63,580 nt of DNA from CAZCZZ01 sp964503335 (lineage in GTDB: Bacteria; Verrucomicrobiota; Kiritimatiellia; CAIVKH01): NCBI GenBank assembly GCA_964503335.1, contig CAZCZZ010000016.1, positions 1 through 63,580 of the forward strand, written 5' to 3'. The position numbers were made by a program, and so were the translations under genes. Within the stretch, counting starts at the first letter, position 1, and each line of letters begins with the position of its first letter. The notes below the pieces were generated by a model. It worked only from the letters and a program-made list of their open reading frames with translations, searched no databases and was not told the DNA's origin. Positions 35,800 through 44,569 of the stretch are shown here, one piece after another.

Positions 35800-36933
35800 T
35801 CACCCCAACTCTTCGAACAAGGCTGCGGCCGCGCGTTCGGCGGCGCCGCCTTCGCCGAGGGCGTTGCGGACTTCGGCGAGTCCTTCAAGCATGGTGCGAC
35901 GGGCCGGTGAATCCTGGATGATCGGCATCATGGCGTCGGCCATGGCCTTCGGCGTGGCGGCATCCTGGATGAACTCGGGGCAAAGCGTGCGGCCCGCGAT
36001 CAGGTTGACCATGCCGAGGTGCGGCACTTTCACGAGATGTTTGCCGATATGATACGTCGCCCAGGCGGTTCGATAGACCACGATCATCGGGCAGTTCATC
36101 AGCGCGGTTTCGAGCGTGGCGGTGCCGGAGGTCACGATCGCGGCCCGCGCCTGCTTGAGAATCTCGTACGTGCTTCCCTTGACGATGCGCCAACGGGACG
36201 GGCCGCCGGGCACGAGGGTGATGATATCGCGGGCGAGCTGTTCCATTTCGTCGGATGCAGCGGCGAGGAGGAACCCGGACGAAGGAAGGCGCTTCTCGAT
36301 TTCGCCTGCCGCCTGCCACATCGAGGGAAGGATTCGCTCAAGTTCCTGTCGGCGGCTTCCGGGAAGCAGCGCGACGCGCGTCTCGCCCGGCCACCTGAGG
36401 TCTTCGGGCGGCCGTTCCATGGAGGCCCTTGCCTGCTCCACGAGCGGATGTCCGACATAGTCCACGCGCAAACCGCTGCCCTTGAACACGTCGGGCTCGA
36501 ACGGAAAAATGGCAAGCAACCGGTCGATCGTCTTCGCCATCGCCGGGATACGCGAACGGTGCCATGCCCACACTTGGGGGCACACGTAATAGACGACCTT
36601 GATCCCCATCTCGTGCGCCTTCTTCGCGAAGCGCAGGTTGAATCCGGGGTAATCCACGAGCAGCACCGCATCGGGCTTGCGCTCCTTCGCGATGGCTAGC
36701 AGCTCGTGGAACACGCGATGGAAGAAGAGGTACCGCTTGAGCACTTCCCACAAGCCCAGCACGGCCATGTCCTTGACGTCGTACAGGATCTCGACGCCCT
36801 CGGCCCGCAGGAAATCGCCGCCGATGCCGTAGAAGCGCAGCGATGGATCTCGCGCGCGGGCCGCGTGGACCAGTTTCGCCGCGTGCATGTCGCCGGATAT
36901 CTCCCCGGCCACGACGAGCACGGAGCGGCTCAC
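35800..36933 (-). CDS. lpxB: Lipid-A-disaccharide synthase
   Basis: A 377-aa GT19 enzyme condensing lipid X with UDP-2,3-diacylglucosamine. Motifs: VVAGEISGDMHAA, FYGIGGDFLRAEG, LVDYPGFNLRFAK, VCPQVWAWH, YVGHPLVEQ, LLPGSRRQELE and TSGTATLETAL. Length is normal. The start overlaps the stop of the Gfo/Idh gene by 4 nt, giving the order lpxI, gfo, lpxB on the minus strand. Confidence 0.97.
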   Translation of the reverse strand: MSRSVLVVAGEISGDMHAAKLVHAARARDPSLRFYGIGGDFLRAEGVEILYDVKDMAVLGLWEVLKRYLFFHRVFHELLAIAKERKPDAVLLVDYPGFNLRFAKKAHEMGIKVVYYVCPQVWAWHRSRIPAMAKTIDRLLAIFPFEPDVFKGSGLRVDYVGHPLVEQARASMERPPEDLRWPGETRVALLPGSRRQELERILPSMWQAAGEIEKRLPSSGFLLAAASDEMEQLARDIITLVPGGPSRWRIVKGSTYEILKQARAAIVTSGTATLETALMNCPMIVVYRTAWATYHIGKHLVKVPHLGMVNLIAGRTLCPEFIQDAATPKAMADAMMPIIQDSPARRTMLEGLAEVRNALGEGGAAERAAAALFEELG

Positions 36934-37877
36934 GACGCCCCTTCCCGCATCCGCTGGATGATCTGCACCGCAAGCCGCAAGGCGTCGGCGGCATGTTCTC
37001 CGCTGACCACCGGCGCGTCGCGGCGCGCGACGCAGCCGATGAAGGACTCCAGCTCGTTGGCCAGCGGCTCGCCCTTCTCGATCGGAATCTCCTCCCGCTC
37101 GATTCCGGCCGCCGTCTTGCGCTGTATCTCACCCGATTGAGACTGGTAGTCGAGCGACAGATACGCGTCATCGAGGAACACCCGGATCTTGCGCATCCGT
37201 TCGGGGCTGATCCGGCTCGCTGTGACGTTCGCGATACAGCCGTTTTCAAAGCGAAGGCGGACGTTGGCGATGTCCTCGGACCGGCTCAACACAGGCAGAC
37301 CGACCGCGTGAATTTCCGCCACCCTGCTGCCGACAAGGTGAAGGATGATTTCAAGATCGTGGATCATGAGATCGAGCACGACGCTGACTTCCGTTCCTCG
37401 CGGACACGCGCCTTCGCGGGGCGGCGGGTACGGCGCAAGACGGTGGGCCTCGATAAAGCGCGGCTTCTTTGTGGAGGACTCGAGCACGCTGAGGACGGGA
37501 TTGAAGCGTTCGACGTGTCCGACCTGCAGGATTACATTCTTGCGGCGCGACACAGACACCATTTCCTCCGCTTCCGCCGTGGTCGCGGCGATCGGCTTCT
37601 CGACGAGGAGATGGACCCCGTGCTCCATGAGCGCGAGCGAGATGCTGTGGTGCAGGTCCGTCGGCACGACCACGCTAGCGGCATCGATGGCCCGGGCGAG
37701 ATCGAGGAGTTCGGGAAAGACCTTCGTTCCGTACTGTGCCGCAATCTCCCTGGCCCGATCCGCGTTGGTGTCGCAGATGCCGACAAACTCGATGTCCGGC
37801 ATCTGCGAATAGATGCGGGCGTGGTGCTGGCCCAGGCTTCCTACTCCGATGACTCCGACTTTGACGCGACGCGGCAT
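36930..37877 (-). CDS. Gfo/Idh/MocA family dehydrogenase
   Basis: A 315-aa NAD(P)-dependent oxidoreductase: Rossmann motif VGVIGVGSLGQHHARIY (about 5-21), the EKPIA catalytic element and VGHVERFNPVL. Positioned between lpxI and lpxB, and overlapping lpxB, it likely acts on a UDP-sugar or a lipid A intermediate. In some bacteria a Gfo/Idh enzyme (GnnA) makes the 3-keto intermediate of UDP-GlcNAc3N, but its partner aminotransferase is not seen here, so that role is only a possibility. Confidence 0.88.
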   Translation of the reverse strand: MPRRVKVGVIGVGSLGQHHARIYSQMPDIEFVGICDTNADRAREIAAQYGTKVFPELLDLARAIDAASVVVPTDLHHSISLALMEHGVHLLVEKPIAATTAEAEEMVSVSRRKNVILQVGHVERFNPVLSVLESSTKKPRFIEAHRLAPYPPPREGACPRGTEVSVVLDLMIHDLEIILHLVGSRVAEIHAVGLPVLSRSEDIANVRLRFENGCIANVTASRISPERMRKIRVFLDDAYLSLDYQSQSGEIQRKTAAGIEREEIPIEKGEPLANELESFIGCVARRDAPVVSGEHAADALRLAVQIIQRMREGAS

Positions 37878-37892
37878 GGCTTCGTTTGTGAT

Positions 37893-38726
37893 TTATGGAT
37901 TGGTGGCGGAAGGGACCGCGACGAAACAGAGGTTCTGCTTCCTGGCTTCTTCGATCAGTTTCTCGCGCTCCAACAGGATGGTCCGGCCAGCCTCGACCGC
38001 GAGGACCGAGATCTTGGCCTTCTTCAGGACTTTCATCGTGTGGTCGCCGATGACGGGGATGTCGAAACGCATATCGTGGTTGCATTTCGCGACCTTCACG
38101 ACGACGGCGCCCGCGCCCCCGAGTTCGCCCGCGCGCAAGATCGTGGCATCGGTGCCTTCGAACGCCTCGACGGCGAGGATCGTGCCGTGCTTGATGACAA
38201 CGGTCTGGCCGATGTCCAGCGCGCTGGTTGTCTTGGCGACACGGATGCCCAGTTCTATATCCTGCTGCTCCTCCGCCGTGGGCGGGCGCGTGCCGAGGAC
38301 GCCGGCCCCGGGCATTGTCTTCTCCATGAAGCGGCTTGCGGGTTCGAGTTCGACGCCGACGTCGCGAAAGGCCTCGCCCACCGCGGCGAAGATGGTCTCT
38401 GCGTTGCGCTCCTTCAGCCGGGCGAGCAGCGTCAGCATCCTGGAATCCATCCGGACGCGGAAGAGGTGCGTGGGCTTGATCTGTCCTGCCATGACCGCGC
38501 GCGGGATTGCGAAGGCCTTCAGCGCTTCAAGCACGGGCGCGAGCTGGCCGAGGTGGACCCACTGGATCTCGTCCACGAGCGCCGTGAGCGTCTCGCGCGT
38601 CTCTCCCTTGAACGCCACGGCGCAGATCCGTTTGACGCCCTGCGTGCGGGCGGACTCGGCGAGCAGGACCGGATAGGCGCCGCGGCCGGCGATAATTACC
38701 AGGGATTCAGGTACAGAAAACGGCAT
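37893..38726 (-). CDS. lpxI: UDP-2,3-diacylglucosamine pyrophosphatase LpxI
   Basis: A 277-aa protein of the LpxI (formerly DUF1009) family, which releases UMP from UDP-2,3-diacylglucosamine and replaces LpxH. Landmarks: LVIIAGRGAYPVLLAES, the hinge PRAVMAGQIKPTHLFR, and the C-terminal domain with DIELGIRVAKTTSALDIGQTVVIK, AVEAFEGTDATILRAGEL and RFDIPVIG. Supplies the LpxB substrate; 15 nt separate it from the Gfo/Idh gene. Confidence 0.95.
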   Translation of the reverse strand: MPFSVPESLVIIAGRGAYPVLLAESARTQGVKRICAVAFKGETRETLTALVDEIQWVHLGQLAPVLEALKAFAIPRAVMAGQIKPTHLFRVRMDSRMLTLLARLKERNAETIFAAVGEAFRDVGVELEPASRFMEKTMPGAGVLGTRPPTAEEQQDIELGIRVAKTTSALDIGQTVVIKHGTILAVEAFEGTDATILRAGELGGAGAVVVKVAKCNHDMRFDIPVIGDHTMKVLKKAKISVLAVEAGRTILLEREKLIEEARKQNLCFVAVPSATNP

Positions 38727-38789
38727 CGGTGGATATTGCCAGACTGCGCCGGTTGAAACAAGCAGAGCAACGGCGTGCGCCGTTTGGGC

Positions 38790-39416
38790 CTACAACTCCA
38801 GGAGTTGACTCAAGCGGCCGCCGCTGCGCTCCGTGTCCCACTGTGGCCACTCGACGAGGATTTGCACGCGGCGGGAGGCCGTCTCGGCCTTACGGTCCAG
38901 CGTGGAGAGGCCGACCACGCTGGTGCATGGATTTTCGGCCTCAAGGGCGCCAACAAACGCTGAGATCTGGGCGAATGATCCGACGACCGTGGCGCGCACG
39001 GCGAAGGGACGGAAACCCCGGTAGAGGCTCATGTCTTCCAGCCAGGGCGGAGCTACGTCCTGCGCCAGCGTGATCAAATCGACCTTCACGCCGGACCGCA
39101 CCGCGGCGATGTCGACCAGTCGCTGTGCCCAGTCAAAGGTGTCCTCTTCCGGCGCCACCGTTTCGAGGGACGCGCGGCGCAACGCGCGTATGGCGCGCTG
39201 GCGGGCTTCATCCATTGCGGCCTGGCGGTCGCTCAACAGGAATCCGCGCTCACGCATGGCGTCGAAGCGGCGCGATTCGCGCTCCATGCGCTCGATGGTC
39301 CTGAGGGTGCCAAGTTGAATACCGATGCCGAGCAGCGAAATCATGAGGACTGCGATGGAGAACCCCATTCTCTTGGTCGCGGCTGTGGCCCCGCGCCAGC
39401 TCTCCAGATACGTCAT
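38790..39416 (-). CDS. PilO-like pilus assembly protein
   Basis: A 208-aa bitopic inner-membrane protein: short cytoplasmic start, a helix (about 17-38, MGFSIAVLMISLLGIGIQLG), a coiled coil to about 90, then an alpha/beta domain of ferredoxin-like type with VVGSFAQISAFVGALEAEN, the usual PilO/GspM pattern. Its start overlaps the stop of the PilN-like gene. Sequence divergence is high and the assignment rests on topology, motif and neighbours. Confidence 0.65.
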   Translation of the reverse strand: MTYLESWRGATAATKRMGFSIAVLMISLLGIGIQLGTLRTIERMERESRRFDAMRERGFLLSDRQAAMDEARQRAIRALRRASLETVAPEEDTFDWAQRLVDIAAVRSGVKVDLITLAQDVAPPWLEDMSLYRGFRPFAVRATVVGSFAQISAFVGALEAENPCTSVVGLSTLDRKAETASRRVQILVEWPQWDTERSGGRLSQLLEL

Positions 39417-40000
39417 TCGAGTCTCCGGATGAGGCGTTTGGCATCCACGGAGAACTTGCGATCAGCGAGCTGGCGGTCAGCGGCTTGCGAGGACTCGATG
39501 CCCTGCAGGGCCAGCGGAGTGATATCCTTGAACGGAGGGCTGGCTTGAAGGGCGTCGATGTAGTTCAGCAACGCGGTTTCATCCGCATCCGGTCTCAGTC
39601 GCCCTTCCCAGTGGAAAATATGAAGCCGGGCGGGTACGCGGAGCGCCTGACCCTCGGACTCGTCGACAAGGGATTCCGTTACCAGCGCGATACGTGTCAG
39701 GAGTACGCCGGGCGGCACATTCGCCACTTCCCTGATGATGTCGCTCCACGTAAATCGTGCCGCCCTCCACCCGTCTAGTTCCTGCCCGGCCCGCAGCAAG
39801 CTCCAGACTTCTGCGCGCTCCATCGTCATTTCCCGGGTCTCAGGCGCAAAGGCGGTCCATTTCAGCCATCGCTGGTCAGCTTCGGTGCGAAGCCGGTGTG
39901 CGCGATAGGACACCGCAAGGGTCGATGCGACAGCCGCAAGGGCAAGGACATGAAGAAGCCCTTCCAAAAGAATACCGCCGGCGCTCCTGCAAGATTTCAT
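39413..40000 (-). CDS. PilN-like pilus assembly protein
   Basis: A 195-aa bitopic protein with an N-terminal membrane helix (about 12-35, LEGLLHVLALAAVASTLAVS), a helical stretch and a small alpha/beta domain ending ALLNYIDALQASPPFKDITPL, the arrangement of PilN. Paired with the PilO-like gene by a 4-nt overlap. No PilM-like ATPase is adjacent, unlike in most pilMNOPQ operons. It diverges from the pseudopilin genes at 40.2 kb. Confidence 0.6.
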   Translation of the reverse strand: MKSCRSAGGILLEGLLHVLALAAVASTLAVSYRAHRLRTEADQRWLKWTAFAPETREMTMERAEVWSLLRAGQELDGWRAARFTWSDIIREVANVPPGVLLTRIALVTESLVDESEGQALRVPARLHIFHWEGRLRPDADETALLNYIDALQASPPFKDITPLALQGIESSQAADRQLADRKFSVDAKRLIRRLE

Positions 40001-40161
40001 CGTTTTCTCAACGTTGCGAAAAGACTGGGACCGATGGAGTCACGCCCCCTCCTCATGCCACACCCGGGGCTATACGGCAAGCCCGTCGGCGCCTGAATAT
40101 AGCATGATCCATACCTCATGGTACGGCGAATGCTTTTAAGGTGGCCGAAAGGTGGAGTCCG

Positions 40162-40638
40162 ATGAAAACACAGGGGACAGCAGGCAGTCGCGGGGGGTTT
40201 ACGCTCGTTGAGATCATGGTGGTGGTGGGCATCATCGCCGTCGTCAGCGGAATTGCCGCGGCCAATATTGTGGCGAGCATGCCGATGCGCAGGCTTGAAC
40301 AGTCGCAATTTCAGCTCCTCTCGGATCTCCGCAGCGCACGGATGGAATCGGTCACCCGCTCGGTACCCGTCACGGTCACCTTCAACAACTCGGCCAGGAG
40401 CTACACGATCTGGGTTGATCGCGACTCGGACAATGTCGTGGACAGCGGGGAATCCACCACCTCGACCCTTGCGGAGATGGTCGGCGGCACCATGAGCGCC
40501 TATCCGACGTCGGGCAAGTTCATGCCGAACGGAACGTTCCAATCGTCCTACCTTTACGCTTATGTCTACCTGTACTCGTCAGCAGGCTACAAATACATCT
40601 ACGTATTCCCCAGCGGACAAGTGGATATGTACAATTAG
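40162..40638 (+). CDS. GspH/FimT-type pseudopilin
   Basis: A 158-aa minor pilin. RGGFTLVEIMVVVGIIAVV is a class III signal with the prepilin peptidase site G/F and Glu at +5. GspH/FimT features follow: RRLEQSQFQLLSDLRSARMES and VTVTFNNSARSYTIWVD. The ATG at 40162 was chosen over a GTG at 40141 because AGGTGGAG precedes it. First gene of a five-gene plus-strand cassette. Confidence 0.88.
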   Translation: MKTQGTAGSRGGFTLVEIMVVVGIIAVVSGIAAANIVASMPMRRLEQSQFQLLSDLRSARMESVTRSVPVTVTFNNSARSYTIWVDRDSDNVVDSGESTTSTLAEMVGGTMSAYPTSGKFMPNGTFQSSYLYAYVYLYSSAGYKYIYVFPSGQVDMYN

Positions 40639-40650
40639 GACTCGGTTGCG

Positions 40651-41016
40651 ATGATGCATCGGAAACACACGGGGGCAGGGCGTGGCGGTTTCACAGTGGT
40701 CGAGATTTTCGTGGCCATGACGATTCTCTCGCTCTCCATGGTCACGACGATCGGCTTGATGAAGACGATCATGCGGGGCACGGACTACAGCGCCCGCATG
40801 ACCCTGGCGATCGCCGCGGCCGAGCAGAAGATCGAGTCCCTCCTTGAGTCGGGCTACTCAGCCATTTCCAGCGGGAGCGACTCCACCAATGGCATTTCGA
40901 GGTCGTGGAGCAGCACGGTGTCCGGCGGCGTCAAGCAGGTGACGGTGACCTCGTCGTGGACCGCGATGGACGGATCGACAAAGACCGTTTCGGTGAAAGG
41001 CATGGTGGCGCCATGA
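40651..41016 (+). CDS. PilV-like minor pseudopilin
   Basis: A 121-aa prepilin with cleavage site RGG/FTVVEIFVAMTILSLSMV and a PilV-like short body in which AAAEQKIESLLESGYS resembles the A/QAEQ-KME-L block of PilV/GspI. Twelve nt after the FimT-like gene; its TGA overlaps the ATG of the PilW-like gene. Confidence 0.82.
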   Translation: MMHRKHTGAGRGGFTVVEIFVAMTILSLSMVTTIGLMKTIMRGTDYSARMTLAIAAAEQKIESLLESGYSAISSGSDSTNGISRSWSSTVSGGVKQVTVTSSWTAMDGSTKTVSVKGMVAP

Positions 41017-41873
41017 AGCGCGTCGCCTCCAGGTCCGGCTTCACCCTCGTGGAATTGATGATTTCCACGGGCATTTCACTGCTTCTCGTGCTCGGCCTTG
41101 TTTCCACGTACACGCAGCAGCGCCGGTCCTACAAGGTGATCCAGCAGATCAACGAGATGGACCAGAACCTGCGCACGTCCGTCGACATGATGATCCGCGA
41201 TATGCGCAACGCGGGCTATGGCATCGATGCCTATCCATCGCAGGTTGCGTCCTGGTTTACGTGGGCTTCCGGCATGACCAACTACGCCGTGGTCACGCAG
41301 GGTTCCGGAAGCAACCCGGACACATTGCGGTTGCTGGGCGCTTTCGAGCCCGCTTTAGCCACAACGACCGTGGCGACAGCGGTCGGGGCCACGACGCTGA
41401 CAGTGGGCTCGGGGCAGGCATCGAAGTTCAACACCACGTCCAACAACATCATCTACATCGGGCAGCAGGAAACCGCAAAGATCACCGGCATCTCAGGCAA
41501 TGTCCTTACGATAACGAGGAGTCCGACCGTCTCCGGTGTCGGCCTTCGCTACGCCTACGCCGCAGGCACAGGCATCGAGCTGGTCCGCATGTACACGTAC
41601 AAGATCGTGAACGATCCCTACACCTATCCCTCCATCGCCCACCTCCAGCGGGAAGACAGCGCGGGTTCCTTCTCCTACGCGTGGCAGAAGATGATCGCCA
41701 ACGGCATCGAGGACCTCCAGTTCACGATGACCAGCTCCTCGATCAAGGCCAGCGTCCGCGCGCGGACGACGAAGATCGATCACACCTACCTGCACCCCAC
41801 CTACGGGGACCGCTATCGCCGGCAGACCGCTTCGTTCGATGCCAAGGTCAGGAGGCCTTCGAAGACGTACTGA
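41013..41873 (+). CDS. PilW-like minor pseudopilin
   Basis: A 286-aa prepilin: RSG/FTLVELMISTGISLLLVLGLV, then QQRRSYKVIQQINEMDQNLRT and MMIRDMRNAGYG, which are diagnostic of PilW. A mid-region carries VGATTLTVGSG and ITRSPTVSG. ATGA overlap with the PilV-like gene sets the start. In other bacteria PilV, PilW, PilX and FimT/FimU prime the pilus tip. Confidence 0.88.
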   Translation: MKRVASRSGFTLVELMISTGISLLLVLGLVSTYTQQRRSYKVIQQINEMDQNLRTSVDMMIRDMRNAGYGIDAYPSQVASWFTWASGMTNYAVVTQGSGSNPDTLRLLGAFEPALATTTVATAVGATTLTVGSGQASKFNTTSNNIIYIGQQETAKITGISGNVLTITRSPTVSGVGLRYAYAAGTGIELVRMYTYKIVNDPYTYPSIAHLQREDSAGSFSYAWQKMIANGIEDLQFTMTSSSIKASVRARTTKIDHTYLHPTYGDRYRRQTASFDAKVRRPSKTY

Positions 41874-41881
41874 GGCAAGCC

Positions 41882-43111
41882 ATGAAACGAACCCTTCAAG
41901 CACAGCAGCGCAACGCCAAATCGGGCATGATCCTCTTCGCGGTCATGGCCATCCTGAGCGGCCTTGCCATCATCAGTTCAACGATGTTCGTCATCACGAA
42001 GGCCGACGTGAAGATCGTCGGCAACTTCCGCGAGAGCGTGAAGTCCTTCTACAACGCAGATGCGGGTATCGCGTACGTAAAGGCCCAGATCGAGGCGGCG
42101 CTGGCTGCGGGTACGCTCACCCTCTCGAACGCCACGGAGACCATCAGCGTCACGGCGCCGTCGGACTACAGTTTCGACCCGGTGACGCAGATCACGCGCA
42201 TTGGCAACGGGCCGGCCTATTCAGTCACCGTGAAGGGCCGCGGCACCAATGCGCAGACTACGATCGTGGCCACCTTCCGCCGCCGCCCGGCCATGAGCAT
42301 GGGTGTGTTCGGGGACAGTGTCGTGGACATGAAGGCCGGCGGTCACACGTACAGCTACTACTCCAACATCACGCCCTGGCCCACCCCGGCGGATTCGACC
42401 GGCGAAGCTGACACGGGCTCGAATGAGGATTTCATCACCCATGTCGGAACCTTCCTGGACGGCGACCTCGTCCTCGGCGCCGACAGTTCCGGCACACAGG
42501 GCGTGTGGGCCGACCCGGGCGGTGGCGCCACGATCACGGGTGAAGAAGGCCAGCGCGTTCCCCGGGTGACACCGGACCCGCTTGGCGCGGCAGCCGGCGG
42601 CGAACTCGCGGCCACGTTCACCACCGTCGCTTCAGTCAATAACAACGCCTCCGCCGTGCCCGCGATTCCGGCCACAAAGACGATTACGCTCAACGCGGGC
42701 GAAACGATGACGCTGACGGCGGGGAACTATTCGGTTTCCAAGATCGAGCTGAAGAACTCGGCCAATCTCGTGATCGATGCATCGGCAGGCCCGGTGAACA
42801 TCTATCTGACAGGCGAGGCGGACTTCAAGAACGGCTCCACGGTCAACGTGATCGGCTCACCGGCGAACTTCAGCCTGTTCTCGAACTCCTCGCAGAACAT
42901 CCTGATCTACAACAGTTCGACGTTCAAAGGACTGATCTATGCCCCGTTCGCGTCCGTGACCGTCAACCACGCGGGCGACTTCTACGGGCTCGTCTGGGCC
43001 AAGCAGGCCACGGTCCGCAACTCAGGCGATGTCTATATCGATCTCACGTTGATGAACTCGAAGCTCTCCAAGAAGATTGAGCTTCTGTCGTGGAAAGAGA
43101 CGCGCAGTTAA
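41882..43111 (+). CDS. PilX-like protein, copy 1 of a tandem pair
   Basis: A 409-aa protein with a short basic N-terminus, KSGMILFAVMAILSGLAIISSTMF (PilX-type helix without the GFTLVE site) and SFYNADAGIAYVKAQIEAAL. The large C-terminal domain is a beta-rich passenger including LVLGADSSGTQG, INIY/VNIYLTGEADFKNGS and FKGLIYAPFASVTV, resembling the DUF7305-type beta-helix in PilX relatives. The next gene encodes a close paralogue. Confidence 0.82.
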   Translation: MKRTLQAQQRNAKSGMILFAVMAILSGLAIISSTMFVITKADVKIVGNFRESVKSFYNADAGIAYVKAQIEAALAAGTLTLSNATETISVTAPSDYSFDPVTQITRIGNGPAYSVTVKGRGTNAQTTIVATFRRRPAMSMGVFGDSVVDMKAGGHTYSYYSNITPWPTPADSTGEADTGSNEDFITHVGTFLDGDLVLGADSSGTQGVWADPGGGATITGEEGQRVPRVTPDPLGAAAGGELAATFTTVASVNNNASAVPAIPATKTITLNAGETMTLTAGNYSVSKIELKNSANLVIDASAGPVNIYLTGEADFKNGSTVNVIGSPANFSLFSNSSQNILIYNSSTFKGLIYAPFASVTVNHAGDFYGLVWAKQATVRNSGDVYIDLTLMNSKLSKKIELLSWKETRS

Positions 43112-43124
43112 TCCAGAGGGTGTC

Positions 43125-44345
43125 ATGAAATGGACCGATAAACAGAGAGCGAAACGCGAAGGCATGATTCTCTTCGCGGTGATGGCTGTCCTCGGGGGAC
43201 TGGCCCTGATCAGCTCCACCATGTTCCTCATCACCCGTACCGGCGTGAAGATCGCCGGCAACTACCACGAGAGCATCAAGTCGTTCTACCAGGCGGACGC
43301 AGGCCTGCAGTACGTAAAGGCACAGGTCGAGGCAGCGCTAAGCGCCGGCACACTCACGATGAGCAATGCGACGGAAACGGTTTCCATCAGCGCGCCGTCC
43401 GGCTATTCGTTCGATACCATCACGCAGCTCAAACGTATCGGCAGCGGACCGAGCTACTCGGTAACCGTCGTGGGGCGCGGGACAAACGCCGTGACGACGC
43501 TCGCCGCCACGTTCAAGCGCAGCCCCTCCCTCTCCATGGGCGTGTTCGGCGACAGCATGGTGGACATGAAGGCCAACGGCAGCGTCTACAGCTACTACTC
43601 GGCAATCACCCCCAACCCGACGGCGGCCAACTCCACGGGCGAGGCCGACACGGGATCCAACGAGGACTTCATTACGCATAACGGCAGTTTCATCGACGGC
43701 AACCTGGTGCTCGGCGCCGACAGCTCAGGCACCCCCGCCAGCTGGGCGGATCCGGGTGGCGGTGCCACCGTCACCGGTGTGCCGGGTTACAAAGTACCTC
43801 GCGTTGCGCCGGATCCCCTGGGCGCTTCGGGCGGAAGCCTGGCCGCGAAGTTCGCCACGTACGCAACGGCGAACAACAACAGTTCGGCCGTGCCGGCAAT
43901 TCCCGCGAACAAGAAGATCGCGCTCGGCAATGGCGATACCATGACGCTGAAGGCCGGGAACTACTACGTGGTCAGCATCGAGCTGAAGAACGGCGCTTCG
44001 CTGGTCATCGACACATCGCTCGGCCCCGTAAATATCTACCTGGTCGGCGCAGCCGACTTCAAGAACGGCTCCAGCGTGAACATCACGGGCAACCCGACGG
44101 ACTTCAGCCTCTTCTCGAATTCCTCGAGTGCCATCACGCTGTACCACGGCTCCACCTTCAAGGGCCTCATCTACGCGCCGTTCGCATCGGTCGAGGTGAA
44201 GAACTCGGGCAACTTCTACGGCATGGTCTGGGCCGATACTGTCGACATCAAGAACTCCGGCGAAGTCTTCATCGACCTGACCTTGATGAATAGGATGCAG
44301 TCGAACAAGATCCAGCTCCTCTCCTGGAAAGAAGTCCGCAACTAG
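43125..44345 (+). CDS. PilX-like protein, copy 2 of a tandem pair
   Basis: A 406-aa paralogue of the preceding gene, alignable from end to end: REGMILFAVMAVLGGLALISS, SFYQADAGLQYVKAQVEAAL, SMGVFGDSMVDMKANGSVYSYYS, LVLGADSSGTPASWADPGGG and a shared C-terminus ending LLSWKEVRN. Differences are spread throughout. Thirteen nt separate the two genes, consistent with an in-place duplication. Confidence 0.82.
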   Translation: MKWTDKQRAKREGMILFAVMAVLGGLALISSTMFLITRTGVKIAGNYHESIKSFYQADAGLQYVKAQVEAALSAGTLTMSNATETVSISAPSGYSFDTITQLKRIGSGPSYSVTVVGRGTNAVTTLAATFKRSPSLSMGVFGDSMVDMKANGSVYSYYSAITPNPTAANSTGEADTGSNEDFITHNGSFIDGNLVLGADSSGTPASWADPGGGATVTGVPGYKVPRVAPDPLGASGGSLAAKFATYATANNNSSAVPAIPANKKIALGNGDTMTLKAGNYYVVSIELKNGASLVIDTSLGPVNIYLVGAADFKNGSSVNITGNPTDFSLFSNSSSAITLYHGSTFKGLIYAPFASVEVKNSGNFYGMVWADTVDIKNSGEVFIDLTLMNRMQSNKIQLLSWKEVRN

Positions 44346-44358
44346 GTCCGCACACTTC

Positions 44359-44478
44359 ATTTACCGCGGAGACGCAGAGGACGCAGAGAAGAGTTCCAAT
44401 CCGGACCTCAGGAACGAAAGAACCCCGTACTCCGAATAGATGACCTGCTCTGCGCACTCCGCGTCTCTGCGGTGAAAT
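44359..44478. repeat. Inverted repeat, CCGCGGAGACGCAGAG family
   Basis: An arm at 44359-44388 (ATTTACCGCGGAGACGCAGA...) pairs imperfectly with 44448-44478 (ending TCTCTGCGGTGAAAT). It lies between convergent genes, just past the second PilX-like gene. This type is known as a dispersed repeat in diverse bacterial genomes; terminator-like or miniature-element function is not established. Confidence 0.8.
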
Positions 44479-44491
44479 AATCCGGTCAGGA

Positions 44492-44540
44492 GTTCCAAGC
44501 ATTGGAAGTCAAGGAGGCGAAGTGTTCCAATCCTTGGAAC
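44492..44540. repeat. Palindromic repeat pair, TTCCAAnnnTTGGAA type
   Basis: GTTCCAAGCATTGGAAG (44492-44508) and GTTCCAATCCTTGGAAC (44524-44540), spaced 32 bp start to start, in the gap between convergent genes. The second copy is identical to the one at 58804-58820. Confidence 0.75.
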
Positions 44541-44569
44541 TTCGGTTGAAGATGGCACCCGCCCCCGGC

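Noticed and set aside
36843..38756. 637-codon plus-strand frame opposite lpxB, the Gfo/Idh gene and lpxI
   Set aside because: Spans three clearly identified minus-strand genes; composition is that of an antisense frame.
41261..41881. N-terminal extension of the first PilX-like gene by about 200 codons
   Set aside because: The extension overlaps the PilW-like gene in another frame; the ATG at 41882 starts a typical PilX N-terminus.
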